Assembly: GCF_017354945.1 (NCBI RefSeq)
Contig: NZ_CP071503.1
Location: 2,356,001-2,420,000 of the forward strand
Length of the DNA stretch: 64,000 nt
Reading direction: 5' to 3'
Source of the DNA: Shewanella avicenniae
GTDB taxonomy: Bacteria > Pseudomonadota > Gammaproteobacteria > Enterobacterales > Shewanellaceae
Shown: in pieces, positions 1 to 13,191 of the stretch
Position numbering within the stretch: position 1 is the first letter of the stretch
Layout: each line of letters begins with the position of its first letter
The notes under the pieces: generated by a model
What the model was told of the DNA's origin: nothing
The model's database searches: none
The model's input: the letters and a program-made list of their open reading frames with translations, nothing else
Position numbers and translations under genes: made by a program

Positions 1-213
1 GTCGGCGATCAATGGCGTAGTTTGCGTAATGAAACTCGATATATCATCACGCAACTTCTCGATGTTGGCACCACAGGCTAACAACGCATCACGCGCGGCG
101 GGGTTATCGATCAACGCTAACAGCAGATGCTCAACGGTCATATATTCATGACGAGCATCTCTGGCTTGTTGAAAAGCCAGATTCAACGTGACTTCAAGAT
201 CTTTATTCAGCAT
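1..213 (-). CDS. clpA: ClpA, ATP-dependent Clp protease ATPase subunit (N-terminal fragment)
   Basis: Only the first 71 codons are in the window; the gene runs off the left edge. ClpA is the AAA+ unfoldase that feeds substrates into ClpP. The visible part is the Clp N-domain: the protein begins MLNKDLEVTLNLAF and continues with the EYMTVEHLLLALIDNP block typical of Clp N repeats. The ATG at 213-211 is preceded by a G-rich ribosome site (AGGGGG) 5 nt upstream. It lies 31 bp downstream of clpS on the same strand, the usual clpS-clpA operon. The identity is firm from the N-domain and the neighbour; the AAA modules cannot be seen here. Confidence 0.95.
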   Translation of the reverse strand, partial: MLNKDLEVTLNLAFQQARDARHEYMTVEHLLLALIDNPAARDALLACGANIEKLRDDISSFITQTTPLIAD

Positions 214-244
214 GTGCACCCCCTAACTTCAGTGATCGCTAAAT

Positions 245-553
245 TTACGCCTTCTCTAAGGAACACAGCAAAGGATGCTGATGTTGCCGAGCGAATTGAT
301 TTACCTGCGCGACTTTGGTTTCTGCTATCCCAAACGGGTACAGACCACAAACCGCTTTTCCTTGGTGATGTACCAACAACATAATGTCGGTCGCTTCCTC
401 GTGGTTCTTATTGAAAAACAACTGCAACACCTCAACCACAAACTCCATAGGGGTATAGTCATCGTTGTTCAAAATCACCTTATACATCGGCGGTGGCTGC
501 AGTTCTTGCTCAACACCGCTCTCCAGTTGCTCAATTTGACCGATTTTTCCCAT
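245..553 (-). CDS. clpS: ClpS, ClpAP adaptor for N-degron substrates
   Basis: A 102-residue adaptor that binds the ClpA N-domain and delivers proteins with destabilising N-terminal residues. The signature substrate pocket is visible: [15 protein letters not shown] at residues 29-43, then [10 protein letters not shown] at 61-70 with the pocket histidine. The length matches the family (about 100-106 residues), and the flexible acidic N-terminal tail before the core is normal. It is the first gene of the clpS-clpA operon and is divergent from cspD across about 400 bp, as in Escherichia coli and Shewanella (known arrangement). Confidence 0.97.
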   Translation of the reverse strand: MGKIGQIEQLESGVEQELQPPPMYKVILNNDDYTPMEFVVEVLQLFFNKNHEEATDIMLLVHHQGKAVCGLYPFGIAETKVAQVNQFARQHQHPLLCSLEKA

Positions 554-955
554 AACTCAATACTAGTATCTGTATCACACTTCAACCAACCGAACCAATG
601 TGATGAATCGATTAATTCGTGCGATTTTTCCGACTGATGTTGATTTCACTATACGATCAAGTTAACGAAATTGTCTAAAGCAATTAGCAGAACAAACCTG
701 ATAATTTTTCTGAATGGTCGTAAAAGCGCCCGAATTTCGTAGGTTTTGATTTACTTAAGGTTTTACTCAATTAAATTTATGCGAAGTTGTGCAGCCAACT
801 ATTATCCTTTAGTCTTAAGAATGTTGTGATTTTGTTAAACCCATCTTGACATCACCTAGCAAGGCTCGCATTCTGTACCCGATCAGTTGATATTTCGACC
901 AACTAATAAACGAAGTATCGATGTATTGGGAGCAACAGTAGAAGGAAGTAGATGT
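554..955. other. Divergent clpS / cspD intergenic region
   Basis: About 400 bp between the divergent clpS and cspD starts. It is AT-rich with no convincing ORF. It must hold the promoters of both genes and a long cspD 5' leader. I could not pick out a specific regulator site. The open frame across 275-637 on the plus strand is the shadow of clpS. Confidence 0.6.
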
Positions 956-1162
956 ATGGCAAGCGGAACTGTAAAGTGGTTCAACAACGCCAAAGGTTTT
1001 GGGTTTATCTGCCCAGATCAAGGTGGTGAAGACGTTTTTGCACACTATTCAACCATTGAGATGGATGGCTACAGAACTCTAAAAGCAGGTCAACCTGTTG
1101 AATTTGAAGTGGAGAAAGGTCCAAAAGGCATGCATGCCTCACAGATCTCTCCAGCCAAGTAA
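956..1162 (+). CDS. cspD: CspD, cold-shock-fold stationary-phase protein
   Basis: A 68-residue single-domain cold-shock protein. The RNP1-like motif KGFGFI and the second motif DVFAHYSTI are present, after the start [12 protein letters not shown]. In E. coli, CspD is a nonclassical family member made in stationary phase that inhibits DNA replication; placement next to clpS-clpA is the basis for calling cspD rather than another csp. An upstream in-frame ATG at 887 would add 23 residues of no family resemblance; ATG 956 with the GAAGGAAG ribosome site at 941-948 is the better start. A clear terminator follows at 1186. Confidence 0.93.
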   Translation: MASGTVKWFNNAKGFGFICPDQGGEDVFAHYSTIEMDGYRTLKAGQPVEFEVEKGPKGMHASQISPAK

Positions 1163-1185
1163 AGCACCAAGCAAATTTCTACTTG

Positions 1186-1211
1186 AAAGGCGGGTATTCC
1201 GCCTTTTTTTA
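1186..1211 (+). terminator. Intrinsic terminator of cspD
   Basis: Stem AAAGGCGG / CCGCCTTT with loop GTATT followed by a T run, 24 bp after the cspD stop codon. Confidence 0.9.
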
Positions 1212-1277
1212 TGACTTATCGTTAACACGTCAACACAAGCACACCGCAGTTAACACTGCGATGTGCCGCATTCACAC

Positions 1278-3596
<2,319 letters not shown>

Positions 3597-3759
3597 TTAA
3601 ACAAAGAATACCACTTTTCGCTAACGGGTTGCAGATCACATTTTGGCAAACATCATAGTGCATTCTTTGAAAGATTCAAATTCCGTACATTGCATTATCA
3701 GGGTAGACTATTGTCCGATTGATCCAGAATTTTTCTTAAAAGGCACTCGAATAGATTTA

Positions 3760-4464
3760 ATGAGTAGCGCTCCTAAAAAGTTTAAACAGAACAAAGCAAT
3801 GGCATTTCGAAAGCCAAATGCAGTCAATGCGGGTCGACAACCTCCTCGAACGGTCAAGTCAGCCAAGCCTAAGGTCAGCATGGCGGAAACCCGCGTCATT
3901 CTGTTAAACAAGCCATTTGATGTGTTGTGCCAGTTTACCGATGAACAAGGCCGAAAAACGTTAAAAGACTTTGTCTCAATCCCCAATATCTATGCTGCAG
4001 GCCGACTTGATCGTGACAGCGAAGGCTTATTGCTACTTACCAATAATGGGCAACTGCAGGCAAAACTCACCGAGCCGAAAAAGCATACCTACAAAACCTA
4101 TTGGGTGCAGGTCGAAGGCGCAATTACAGCAGAAGCGATCAACGCATTGGAAAATGGCGTTGAGTTAAAAGATGGCATGACGCTACCGGCTAAAGTCGAG
4201 CAAATCGCTGAACCTGAGCTGTGGCAGCGCCATCCACCGATTCGTGAAAGGGCGAATATTCCCACCAGTTGGCTGGCAATTTCGATTCGTGAAGGACGTA
4301 ACCGTCAAGTGCGCCGAATGACGGCCCATGTGGGTTTCCCAACCCTGCGGCTGGTGCGCTATGCCATCGGGTCGTTGACGTTGCAGCAATATGGTCAATG
4401 GATTAATAACGGGGAATACTGTGAGCTGTCAGCGCAAGAGATTGCGGCATTGCTGGCGGACTAA
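3760..4464 (+). CDS. rluE: RluE-type 23S rRNA pseudouridine synthase
   Basis: An RsuA/RluB/E/F-family pseudouridine synthase; in E. coli RluE modifies U2457 of 23S rRNA. The catalytic motif [14 protein letters not shown] is at residues 81-94, with Asp84 as the nucleophile. Further family blocks are [16 protein letters not shown] and [16 protein letters not shown]. No S4 domain precedes the catalytic domain, fitting RluE rather than RluB/F. The reading frame stays open upstream to a TTG at 3643, but those extra 39 residues look non-coding; the N-terminus here is basic and low-complexity, and ribosome-site support for 3760 is weak, so the start is uncertain. nudJ follows 24 bp later. Confidence 0.9.
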   Translation: MSSAPKKFKQNKAMAFRKPNAVNAGRQPPRTVKSAKPKVSMAETRVILLNKPFDVLCQFTDEQGRKTLKDFVSIPNIYAAGRLDRDSEGLLLLTNNGQLQAKLTEPKKHTYKTYWVQVEGAITAEAINALENGVELKDGMTLPAKVEQIAEPELWQRHPPIRERANIPTSWLAISIREGRNRQVRRMTAHVGFPTLRLVRYAIGSLTLQQYGQWINNGEYCELSAQEIAALLAD

Positions 4465-4488
4465 AGCCGATCATTAAGGAGTATTTCA

Positions 4489-4959
4489 GTGGAAGAGAAA
4501 CTTCGTTATCGTCCCAACGTCACGGTGGCTTGTGTGATTGAAGCCAATCAACGCTATTTGATGGTGGAGGAGTTGATTGATGGACAACAAAAATTCAACC
4601 AACCCGCCGGCCATTTAGAAGCCCATGAAAGTCTGCTCATGGCCTGCGAACGGGAAATTTTAGAGGAAACGGGGCTTCGTCTGTCACCGGATGCACTCAT
4701 CCGCATTGATCAGTTTTCGGCATCTACCGAACTCGCTTTTTTGCGGTTTACCTTTTGTTGTTCGCTACCAAGCACAATCGCAGCAAAGCCTGTTGACCCC
4801 GATATCACGGCAGCCCATTGGTTCAGTTATGAAGAAATTGTTGATCGTAGCGCCGCGTTACGCAGCCCGCTGGTGCTTGATACGATTGACGCGTATCGCC
4901 GTGGCCAACGCTTGCCGTTAGAAACACTAAATTCACGCTTTCTGACATTAGCCCCGTAG
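4489..4959 (+). CDS. nudJ: NudJ-type Nudix hydrolase
   Basis: A 156-residue Nudix phosphohydrolase; E. coli NudJ (153 residues) acts on nucleoside di- and triphosphates and on the thiamine precursor HMP-PP. The Nudix box is complete: GHLEAHESLLMACEREILEE then TGL, giving the GX5EX7REUXEEXGU pattern at about residues 42-64. The start is GTG 4489 with AAGGAG at 4476-4481. The order rluE-nudJ-mnmA-hflD-purB is the standard gammaproteobacterial arrangement, which supports the name. Confidence 0.92.
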   Translation: MEEKLRYRPNVTVACVIEANQRYLMVEELIDGQQKFNQPAGHLEAHESLLMACEREILEETGLRLSPDALIRIDQFSASTELAFLRFTFCCSLPSTIAAKPVDPDITAAHWFSYEEIVDRSAALRSPLVLDTIDAYRRGQRLPLETLNSRFLTLAP

Positions 4960-4967
4960 GCTGATGC

Positions 4968-4977
4968 GTGCTAGAAT
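4968..4977 (+). promoter_or_regulatory. Extended -10 promoter upstream of mnmA
   Basis: TGCTAGAAT is an extended -10 element (TGnTAGAAT) about 100 bp before the mnmA start, followed by ACGCGCC. No good -35 is evident. An analogous TGATAGAATACGC element lies ahead of purM. Confidence 0.5.
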
Positions 4978-5073
4978 ACGCGCCCTAATTAACGAAGGGA
5001 TTGGTCGTCGCTGCAAACAGCGGCTGTTTTGACCATCTCTTATGTGTTTGCTGTTCAATGGTTGTTAGCATCT

Positions 5074-6189
5074 ATGAATTTTACTGATCCCAATCCATCC
5101 ACCAAAAAAGTCATCGTCGGTATGTCCGGTGGTGTTGATTCCTCCGTTTCAGCCTATCTGTTGAAGCAGCAGGGATACCAAGTGGAAGGCCTGTTCATGA
5201 AGAACTGGGAAGAAGACGATGACACCGAATATTGCTCAGCCGCAGAAGATCTTAAAGATGCGCAAGCTGTGTGCGATCGTTTAGGCATAAAACTGCATAC
5301 TGTGAACTTTGCCGCCGAGTACTGGGATAACGTATTCGAATATTTTCTCGCCGAATACAAAGCGGGTCGCACTCCTAACCCAGACATTATGTGCAACAAA
5401 GAGATTAAGTTTAAAGCGTTTCTCGATTTTGCAGATGACATTCTTGATGCCGATTACATTGCCATGGGTCACTACGTTCGTCGTGGCGAACACAATGGCA
5501 AGCCTACCCTGCTGCGCGGGATCGACGGCAACAAAGACCAAAGCTACTTCTTATATACGTTGAGCCATGAACAGATTGGCCGTAGCTTGTTCCCCGTGGG
5601 CGATTTAGAAAAGCCGCGCGTGCGTGAAATCGCGCTGGAGCAAGGCTTAGTCACCGCTGCCAAAAAAGACAGCACTGGCATCTGCTTTATCGGCGAACGC
5701 AAGTTCACTGAATTCTTAAGCCGCTATCTGCCGGCGCAACCGGGCAACATTGAAACCGTGGATGGCGATGTAATTGGCGAACACCAAGGACTGATGTATC
5801 ACACGCTCGGGCAACGTAAAGGCCTTGGCATTGGTGGCATGAAAGATAGCAACGATGATCCTTGGTATGTGGTTGATAAAGACGTTAAGCGCAACGTGTT
5901 GATTGTGGCTCAGGGCGGTCGTCATCCACGTTTGATGTCCAATGGTCTTATTGCCAATCAACTGCATTGGGTAGATCGTCAAGGGCCGGCGGATGGCAGT
6001 CGTATTACCCTGAAAACCCGCTATCGCCAAACCGACGTGGCTTGCCAGATTCACTATAATGCAGCTAACGAGATTGAAGTCATCTTCGATGAAGCAGTTG
6101 CGGCAGTGACACCCGGCCAATCTGCAGTATTTTACGATGGCGAAATCTGTCTTGGCGGTGGCATTATCGACCGTCTGATTAAAGAGTAA
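5074..6189 (+). CDS. mnmA: MnmA, tRNA-uridine 2-sulfurtransferase
   Basis: A 371-residue ATP-dependent thiolase that makes 2-thiouridine at U34 of tRNA(Lys, Glu, Gln) with sulfur passed from IscS through the Tus relay. The PP-loop [13 protein letters not shown] is at residues 18-30; the two catalytic cysteines are Cys107 ([12 protein letters not shown]) and Cys204 ([12 protein letters not shown]). Similarity to the E. coli protein is high along the whole length. ATG 5074 is chosen; a TTG at 5029 would add 15 unmatched residues and neither has a strong ribosome site. It is followed 8 bp later by hflD. Confidence 0.97.
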   Translation: MNFTDPNPSTKKVIVGMSGGVDSSVSAYLLKQQGYQVEGLFMKNWEEDDDTEYCSAAEDLKDAQAVCDRLGIKLHTVNFAAEYWDNVFEYFLAEYKAGRTPNPDIMCNKEIKFKAFLDFADDILDADYIAMGHYVRRGEHNGKPTLLRGIDGNKDQSYFLYTLSHEQIGRSLFPVGDLEKPRVREIALEQGLVTAAKKDSTGICFIGERKFTEFLSRYLPAQPGNIETVDGDVIGEHQGLMYHTLGQRKGLGIGGMKDSNDDPWYVVDKDVKRNVLIVAQGGRHPRLMSNGLIANQLHWVDRQGPADGSRITLKTRYRQTDVACQIHYNAANEIEVIFDEAVAAVTPGQSAVFYDGEICLGGGIIDRLIKE

Positions 6190-6197
6190 ATTCTCGG

Positions 6198-8211
<2,014 letters not shown>

Positions 8212-8230
8212 GCGTCACATTCTATAATGA

Positions 8231-8258
8231 GGCGGTCACTGTTGGTGGCCGCCTTTTT
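8231..8258 (+). terminator. Intrinsic terminator between purB and roxA
   Basis: Stem GGCGGTCAC / GTGGCCGCC (one G-T pair), loop TGTTG, then five T. It sits only 17 bp before the roxA start codon, so it is both the purB terminator and a possible attenuator of read-through into roxA. Confidence 0.85.
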
Positions 8259-8274
8259 CATTGCAGGAACCGTT

Positions 8275-9411
8275 ATGTATCAACTCAACATCGATATTCA
8301 GGATTTTCTGAGCAACATCTGGCAAAAAAAACCGATGGTGTTCCGTCAAGCCTTTAAAGACTTTGCCGACCCGATTGCGGCAGACGAACTCGCTGGGCTT
8401 GCTTGCGAAGAAGAAGTCTCTTCTCGTATCGTCGTGACCCAAAATGAAGGTAAAGATTGGCAAGTCATCAATGGTCCATTTGAAGACTACGACCAATACG
8501 GCGAAGAAAATTGGCAGCTACTGGTACAGGCGGTGAACCACTGGTATCCAGACAGCCAACCGTTAGTTGAAGCATTTAGATTTCTGTCTGACTGGCGCTT
8601 TGATGATCTGATGGTGTCATTTGCCACCCCAGGTGGTGGCGTTGGCCCGCACATCGACCAATACGATGTGTTTATCATTCAAGGTGAAGGTCGTCGTCGT
8701 TGGACAGTGGGTGATATTGGCCAATACGAGCAACGTAACGGTAACCTCACCTCACCGTTGATTGAGAACTTCGTGCCTATCATCGACGAGATTCTTGAGC
8801 CGGGCGATATGCTCTATATTCCACCGGGCTTTCCGCATCAAGGGTTCACGCTCAGCTTGGCATTGTCTTATTCCATCGGGTTTAGAGCACCAAGTCAGCA
8901 AGAGTTGTTAACGCAGTTGGCCGACTATCTGATTGATGAAAACTTGGGCCATAAGCGCTTCACCTCATCGGAAGACAGGGTTGGCGCGGGTGTTGTCAGC
9001 GCTAATCAGCAGCAAGAGATGATGGCGCTGCTCAAGCAACTCGCTGAAGAGCCACAACATTATCAAACCATGTTGGGTAAGTTGCTCAGTCAAAACCGCT
9101 TTGAATTAGATATTTGCGAAAGTGAGCCCGTCACCGCAGAAGAACTTGCTGAGGCGATTGAAGAAGGTGCAGTGCTGCGCCGTATCGGTGGTCTAAAAGT
9201 ATTGCGCTTAGAAAATGATAACCAACATCGCCTGTTCATTAACGGTAATGTTTTTAACTATGACGCAGCAGATGACAACCATGCACAGCGATTGGCCGAT
9301 GACACTGAACTCAGTGGCGACACGCTAACCGCAATGACGCAATCAAGCCTGCAACCTATGCTGCTTACCTTGCTTGAACAAGGGATGTTCTATCTGGCAG
9401 AAGCTGAGTAA
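8275..9411 (+). CDS. roxA: RoxA (YcfD), ribosomal protein uL16 arginine hydroxylase
   Basis: A 378-residue JmjC-type 2-oxoglutarate/Fe(II) oxygenase; the E. coli enzyme (373 residues) hydroxylates an arginine of ribosomal protein L16. The iron triad is visible as His126 and Asp128 in GPHIDQYDVF and His188 in PPGFPHQGFT, nearly the same positions as in E. coli. The C-terminal third is a winged-helix-like region. ATG 8275 with GCAGGA just upstream is chosen over an earlier ATG at 8227 that reads through the purB terminator. A bidirectional terminator separates it from the convergent peroxiredoxin gene. Confidence 0.95.
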   Translation: MYQLNIDIQDFLSNIWQKKPMVFRQAFKDFADPIAADELAGLACEEEVSSRIVVTQNEGKDWQVINGPFEDYDQYGEENWQLLVQAVNHWYPDSQPLVEAFRFLSDWRFDDLMVSFATPGGGVGPHIDQYDVFIIQGEGRRRWTVGDIGQYEQRNGNLTSPLIENFVPIIDEILEPGDMLYIPPGFPHQGFTLSLALSYSIGFRAPSQQELLTQLADYLIDENLGHKRFTSSEDRVGAGVVSANQQQEMMALLKQLAEEPQHYQTMLGKLLSQNRFELDICESEPVTAEELAEAIEEGAVLRRIGGLKVLRLENDNQHRLFINGNVFNYDAADDNHAQRLADDTELSGDTLTAMTQSSLQPMLLTLLEQGMFYLAEAE

Positions 9412-9432
9412 CACCGCACATAGCGCAGCTAC

Positions 9433-9460
9433 AAAAAAACCGCTCAATGGAGCGGTTTTT
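9433..9460. terminator. Bidirectional terminator, roxA / peroxiredoxin
   Basis: Stem ACCGCTC / GAGCGGT with loop AATG, flanked by an A run on the left and a T run on the right, so it can stop transcription from both convergent genes. Confidence 0.9.
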
Positions 9461-9480
9461 CATTTAAACGCAACGTCTAA

Positions 9481-10086
9481 TTACAGGTCGTCAGCGTTTT
9501 CAGCCAGGTATGAAGCTACGCCGTCTGGGCTACCTTGCATACCTTTATCACCTTTCTTCCAACCTGCTGGACAAACTTCGCCGTGCTCTTCGTGGAATTG
9601 CAGTGCGTCGATCATACGCAGCATTTCATCGATGTTACGACCCAATGGCAGATCGTTAACCACTTGATGACGTACTACGCCTTCTTTGTCGATCAGGAAT
9701 GAACCACGGAACGCAACACCCGCTTCTGGATGTTCAACGTCGTAGGCTTTACAGATGTCGTGACGAGTATCAGCCACCAAAGTGTATTTCACTTGGCCAA
9801 TACCACCCTTGTCGACTGGGGTGTTACGCCATGCGTTATGGGTAAACTGAGAGTCGATAGAAACACCGATAACTTCAACACCGCGCTTTGTGAATTCTTC
9901 TAAACGGTGATCAAAGGCGATCAGTTCAGAAGGACATACAAAGGTGAAGTCCAGTGGGTAGAAAAATACAACCGCTGGTTTACCTTTAATAGCGGTAGCC
10001 AGGTTAAAGCTGTCTACGATTTCGCCTGAACCCAGCACAGCTGCCGCTGTAAAATCGGGAGCCGGACGGCCTACTAATACGCCCAT
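9481..10086 (-). CDS. Typical 2-Cys peroxiredoxin (AhpC/Prx1 type)
   Basis: A 201-residue thiol peroxidase reducing H2O2, organic peroxides and peroxynitrite. Peroxidatic Cys51 is in FTFVCPSEL and resolving Cys172 in GEVCPAGW. Unlike E. coli AhpC it carries a GGIG motif at residues 94-97 and an extended tail with SYL at 192-194, the layout of the overoxidation-sensitive Prx1 group. The start has a strong GGAGGAAA site 5 nt upstream (10091-10098). It has its own excellent sigma-70 promoter with an OxyR-like half-site. No ahpF is adjacent, so the reductant is probably thioredoxin (inference). Confidence 0.95.
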   Translation of the reverse strand: MGVLVGRPAPDFTAAAVLGSGEIVDSFNLATAIKGKPAVVFFYPLDFTFVCPSELIAFDHRLEEFTKRGVEVIGVSIDSQFTHNAWRNTPVDKGGIGQVKYTLVADTRHDICKAYDVEHPEAGVAFRGSFLIDKEGVVRHQVVNDLPLGRNIDEMLRMIDALQFHEEHGEVCPAGWKKGDKGMQGSPDGVASYLAENADDL

Positions 10087-10147
10087 TTTCTTTCCTCCAT
10101 CTATGGATTGAGCAGTGATAAAAAGATTCCGTTTTAACTACTCAAGC

Positions 10148-10180
10148 ATTATAGGCTGTGCTTGCATAGAGACAACCTAT
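10148..10180 (-). promoter_or_regulatory. Peroxiredoxin promoter with OxyR-like half-site
   Basis: On the minus strand: -35 TTGTCT (10175-10170), 16-bp spacer, -10 TATAAT (10153-10148, perfect). Overlapping the -35 is ATAG-N7-CTAT (10180-10166), the exact OxyR dimer half-site; the second half expected one turn downstream is poorly matched. Distance to the start codon is about 60 bp. Confidence 0.7.
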
Positions 10181-10366
10181 TTTATGATCTACATCACTCT
10201 TTTAGCTGAATATTCAAACGATTGATTAATCACCAGCGTGCTAATAGAGCAATTGCAGCATCGTCACTCCCAACGCTTTTTTGCTACAGAATGTTAACTT
10301 AGTGCTAGACAGCGCTAGCCGGCTTGCAGACAATGTCGTTTCTTAAAAATAACGATAAAATTCAAT

Positions 10367-11686
10367 ATGAATGCAGTAGTCATTGCCGTGTGCCTTATGC
10401 TGGCGCTCAGTATCGCCCGTATTAACGTGGTTATTGCGCTGACCATCAGCGCTGTTGTTGCAGGTTTAGTCGGCGGCTTAGATATCGATCAAACCGTGGC
10501 CGCCTTTAACGATGGACTTGGTGGCGGTGCGCAAATTGCCTTGAGTTATGCGCTACTCGGTGCCTTTGCCGTGGCGCTATCTCATTCAGGGCTGACCAAT
10601 GCCATCTCCTCGTCGGTACTTAAACTCCTCGGCAAAGAGCAACAGCAAAGCAACCTCAAGCTTGTTCGCTTTACCTTGGTGGCCGCGCTGGTAGCCATGT
10701 CGATGAGTTCACAAAATATCTTGCCGATCCACATCGCCTTTATTCCGATTTTAATCCCGCCGCTGCTGCAGCTAATGACGCGACTCAAAATGGATCGCCG
10801 TTTGGTTGCCTGTGCCCTAACCTTTGGTTTGGTCACCACCTACATGGTGTTACCGGTCGGCTTCGGTGGAATCTTCTTGAATGATATATTGCTGACGAAT
10901 CTCAATAAAAATGGTTTGTCGATTAGCTCCGCCGATGTGCCAGGTGCCATGCTCATTCCTGCGGTGGGGATGATATTAGGTTTACTGATTGCGGTGTTTA
11001 TTAGCTATCGTAAACCGCGGGAATATCGCGAACATACCGAGTTTTCGCCAACGGAAGTCAGTAAAGTCGGCAAAAAAGATATGCTGATCGCCATAGTGGC
11101 GATTGTGGCGACATTAGCAGTGCAGCTGCGCACAGATTCAATGATCTTTGGTGCGCTTATTGGCTTTATCATTTTTAGTTTTTCTGGGGCTCTGAAACAG
11201 GTCGATAAAGACGATGTGTTTACCCGTGGCACCAAAATGATGGCCAGTATCGGCTTTATTATGATTGCCGCCAGTGGCTTCGCGGCGGTAGTGAACGCCA
11301 CAGGTGAAGTGGCCACGTTGGTCAATACGCTGGGCGATTTGATTGGTGACAACAAAGGCTTAGCGGCATTTTTAATGTTGTTAGTGGGCTTATTAATCAC
11401 CATGGGAATTGGCTCATCCTTTTCCACTATACCAATTATTGCCACTATCTATGTGCCACTGGCACTGCATTTTGGCTTTTCGCCAATTGCCGTTGTGGCA
11501 TTGGTGGGGACAGCAGCAGCGCTGGGCGATGCAGGTTCGCCAGCATCAGACTCCACCCTCGGCCCAACGGCAGGGTTGAATGCTGATGGTCAGCATGATC
11601 ATATTCGTGACAGCGTGATCCCAACCTTTATTCACTACAACATTCCGTTGCTGATTTTCGGCTGGATTGCCGCCATGGTGTTGTAA
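10367..11686 (+). CDS. YuiF-type Na+/H+ antiporter family membrane protein
   Basis: A 439-residue inner-membrane transporter of the COG2056/YuiF group (NhaC-like superfamily); some members are proposed to carry histidine or other amino acids in exchange for ions. About 11-12 hydrophobic segments are evident. Characteristic features are the N-terminal re-entrant glycine-rich block [19 protein letters not shown], and near the C-terminus [19 protein letters not shown]. The start ATG 10367 has no good ribosome site, but the protein begins directly with the first membrane helix as expected. It is divergent from the peroxiredoxin gene and ends at a strong terminator. The substrate cannot be decided from sequence. 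Confidence 0.88.
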   Translation: MNAVVIAVCLMLALSIARINVVIALTISAVVAGLVGGLDIDQTVAAFNDGLGGGAQIALSYALLGAFAVALSHSGLTNAISSSVLKLLGKEQQQSNLKLVRFTLVAALVAMSMSSQNILPIHIAFIPILIPPLLQLMTRLKMDRRLVACALTFGLVTTYMVLPVGFGGIFLNDILLTNLNKNGLSISSADVPGAMLIPAVGMILGLLIAVFISYRKPREYREHTEFSPTEVSKVGKKDMLIAIVAIVATLAVQLRTDSMIFGALIGFIIFSFSGALKQVDKDDVFTRGTKMMASIGFIMIAASGFAAVVNATGEVATLVNTLGDLIGDNKGLAAFLMLLVGLLITMGIGSSFSTIPIIATIYVPLALHFGFSPIAVVALVGTAAALGDAGSPASDSTLGPTAGLNADGQHDHIRDSVIPTFIHYNIPLLIFGWIAAMVL

Positions 11687-11733
11687 ACTCCGTTATTAGT
11701 TTATGCGGCTTGTTAAGCGTGCGAGTTCATTAT

Positions 11734-11761
11734 GCCAGTCAGTGACCCTGACTGGCTTTTT
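11734..11761 (+). terminator. Intrinsic terminator of the YuiF-type antiporter gene
   Basis: Stem GCCAGTCAG / CTGACTGGC, loop TGACC, then five T. The same 9-bp stem recurs in the terminator next to upp at 15366. Confidence 0.92.
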
Positions 11762-12112
11762 CTTAGAGGCTTAGTTTTTTCATCTCGCGGCAGCGTGCTG
11801 ATGAATCATATGTGCGCGGCAAAGCTCAACCTGTATCGCTTCGCCGCTTATCGCTGAACTGAATAGCCAAATCACAACAGAATGTTGCTAAAAAACGTGC
11901 AACATTGTCACTTTGTTATTGAGGCGCTACCCATGATGGCACCTACTGCCAAGGGAATCCGCACACTACACGCTGGTTAGTGCGCTATCTCTGTAACTGA
12001 ACCGATTTTGCGCGGTTTCATGTCACCGAAAAATCACGCTATAGTTGAGCAATTTGCAGGGTTATCACTCCTTGACTACAGTTTAGAAATTCAGCCCCCA
12101 CTAGCTTCACTT
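11762..12112 (+). other. Intergenic leader of the porin-chemoreceptor operon
   Basis: About 350 bp before the porin start. It holds an 8-bp perfect inverted repeat AATGTTGC-N10-GCAACATT (11881-11906), a candidate operator, and nothing coding that I can support; an open frame from 12008 is the upstream extension of the porin gene without family resemblance. Confidence 0.5.
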
Positions 12113-13180
12113 ATGACTCCGTTGCTACGCACCTTTTATGCAGCTTCATTGTCAGTAATGACCTCTGTTTGTTTTGCCGATGACACAGAAAACGGCTTTG
12201 TTCCGTTTGCGGCGATCGTTATCGATAACTCGCAAGTCGTTAGCGGTGGGCTGGAACGCGGTTTTACATCACGCTTTTTGGTTGATGGCGGCTTTGAGTT
12301 CAATCACGGCCAACATTTTATTTTTGCCGATCTACAACTTCAGCGCGGTGATGATGGGTCGGCAATGACTGGCGATGCTCAAGCCTATTCCAATATTGAT
12401 GAAGCCGATTTTACCAAGCTATATCAACTCAATTATTACGTCAGTTTTTCGCGGGGGTTCTTGCGCGTAGGTCGACATGATGCCAACGAAGAGTTTGCTA
12501 ACACCCTTGCAAGTGACGGCTTTATTAATGCTTCAATGGGGTTTAGCCCAACCATTGCAGCCCTTCCCACCTACCCTTATCCAGCACTGACGCTGCATGG
12601 CGGCATTAACATTTCAGAACAATTTGAGTTGGTGGGTGGTGTGTATGCATCCGGCTCTTCCAGCCGATTTGACGAGCAGTTTTATATTGCAGAATTACGT
12701 ACTGCAATCACATCAAGTTTACTGCTTAAAACCGGTGTCTGGTTGGACACGAATTCAGTGGTGGATGATACCGAACAGCGCGTTGCTAATAGCAGTCACG
12801 GTGTTTATAGCACACTCGATACCGACGTTGGCAAGCTGAGTTGGTTGGGAGGAACGCAAGCAGACCACTTCATTCAACTGGGGTACACCCACCACCACTA
12901 CAGCGAGATTGATTTCCATGCAGGCATGGGAATTAGGCTGACCGAACTCTTCGGCAGAGAAGATCAAAATGCCGGAGTTGGCATTACGGCGGTGCGGATG
13001 CGGCAGCAAACTGGCGAGTTTATCGGATGGGAGTCCACACTGGAACTGTACTGGCAAGTGATGATCCATGATCAGGTTATGTTGCAGCCAGACGTACAAT
13101 TTATTCAACACCCGTCAGGCGTAACCGATATTGATGATGCGTGGGTAATAACATTACGCATTGAAGTAAGTGCTTTTTAA
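12113..13180 (+). CDS. Outer-membrane porin-like protein (OprB-like beta barrel)
   Basis: A 355-residue exported protein. The start ATG 12113 gives a signal peptide (basic MTPLLR, hydrophobic core, cut near CFA/DD). The mature part shows alternating hydrophobic beta strands, repeated in-out patterns such as [20 protein letters not shown], and ends RIEVSAF with a C-terminal phenylalanine, the outer-membrane insertion signal. The overall look, including the [17 protein letters not shown] block, resembles carbohydrate-selective OprB porins, but that assignment is tentative. Its stop is 11 bp before a chemoreceptor gene, so the two are very likely co-transcribed and may serve uptake and sensing of one compound (inference). 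Confidence 0.7.
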   Translation: MTPLLRTFYAASLSVMTSVCFADDTENGFVPFAAIVIDNSQVVSGGLERGFTSRFLVDGGFEFNHGQHFIFADLQLQRGDDGSAMTGDAQAYSNIDEADFTKLYQLNYYVSFSRGFLRVGRHDANEEFANTLASDGFINASMGFSPTIAALPTYPYPALTLHGGINISEQFELVGGVYASGSSSRFDEQFYIAELRTAITSSLLLKTGVWLDTNSVVDDTEQRVANSSHGVYSTLDTDVGKLSWLGGTQADHFIQLGYTHHHYSEIDFHAGMGIRLTELFGREDQNAGVGITAVRMRQQTGEFIGWESTLELYWQVMIHDQVMLQPDVQFIQHPSGVTDIDDAWVITLRIEVSAF

Positions 13181-13191
13181 GGAGTACAAAC

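Noticed and set aside
275-637. 120-codon plus-strand frame
   Set aside because: It is antisense to clpS and its leader and has no recognisable protein.
1245-1260. Terminator of icd (CGCAGT/ACTGCG hairpin)
   Set aside because: No T run follows on the minus strand, so it is not a standard intrinsic terminator.
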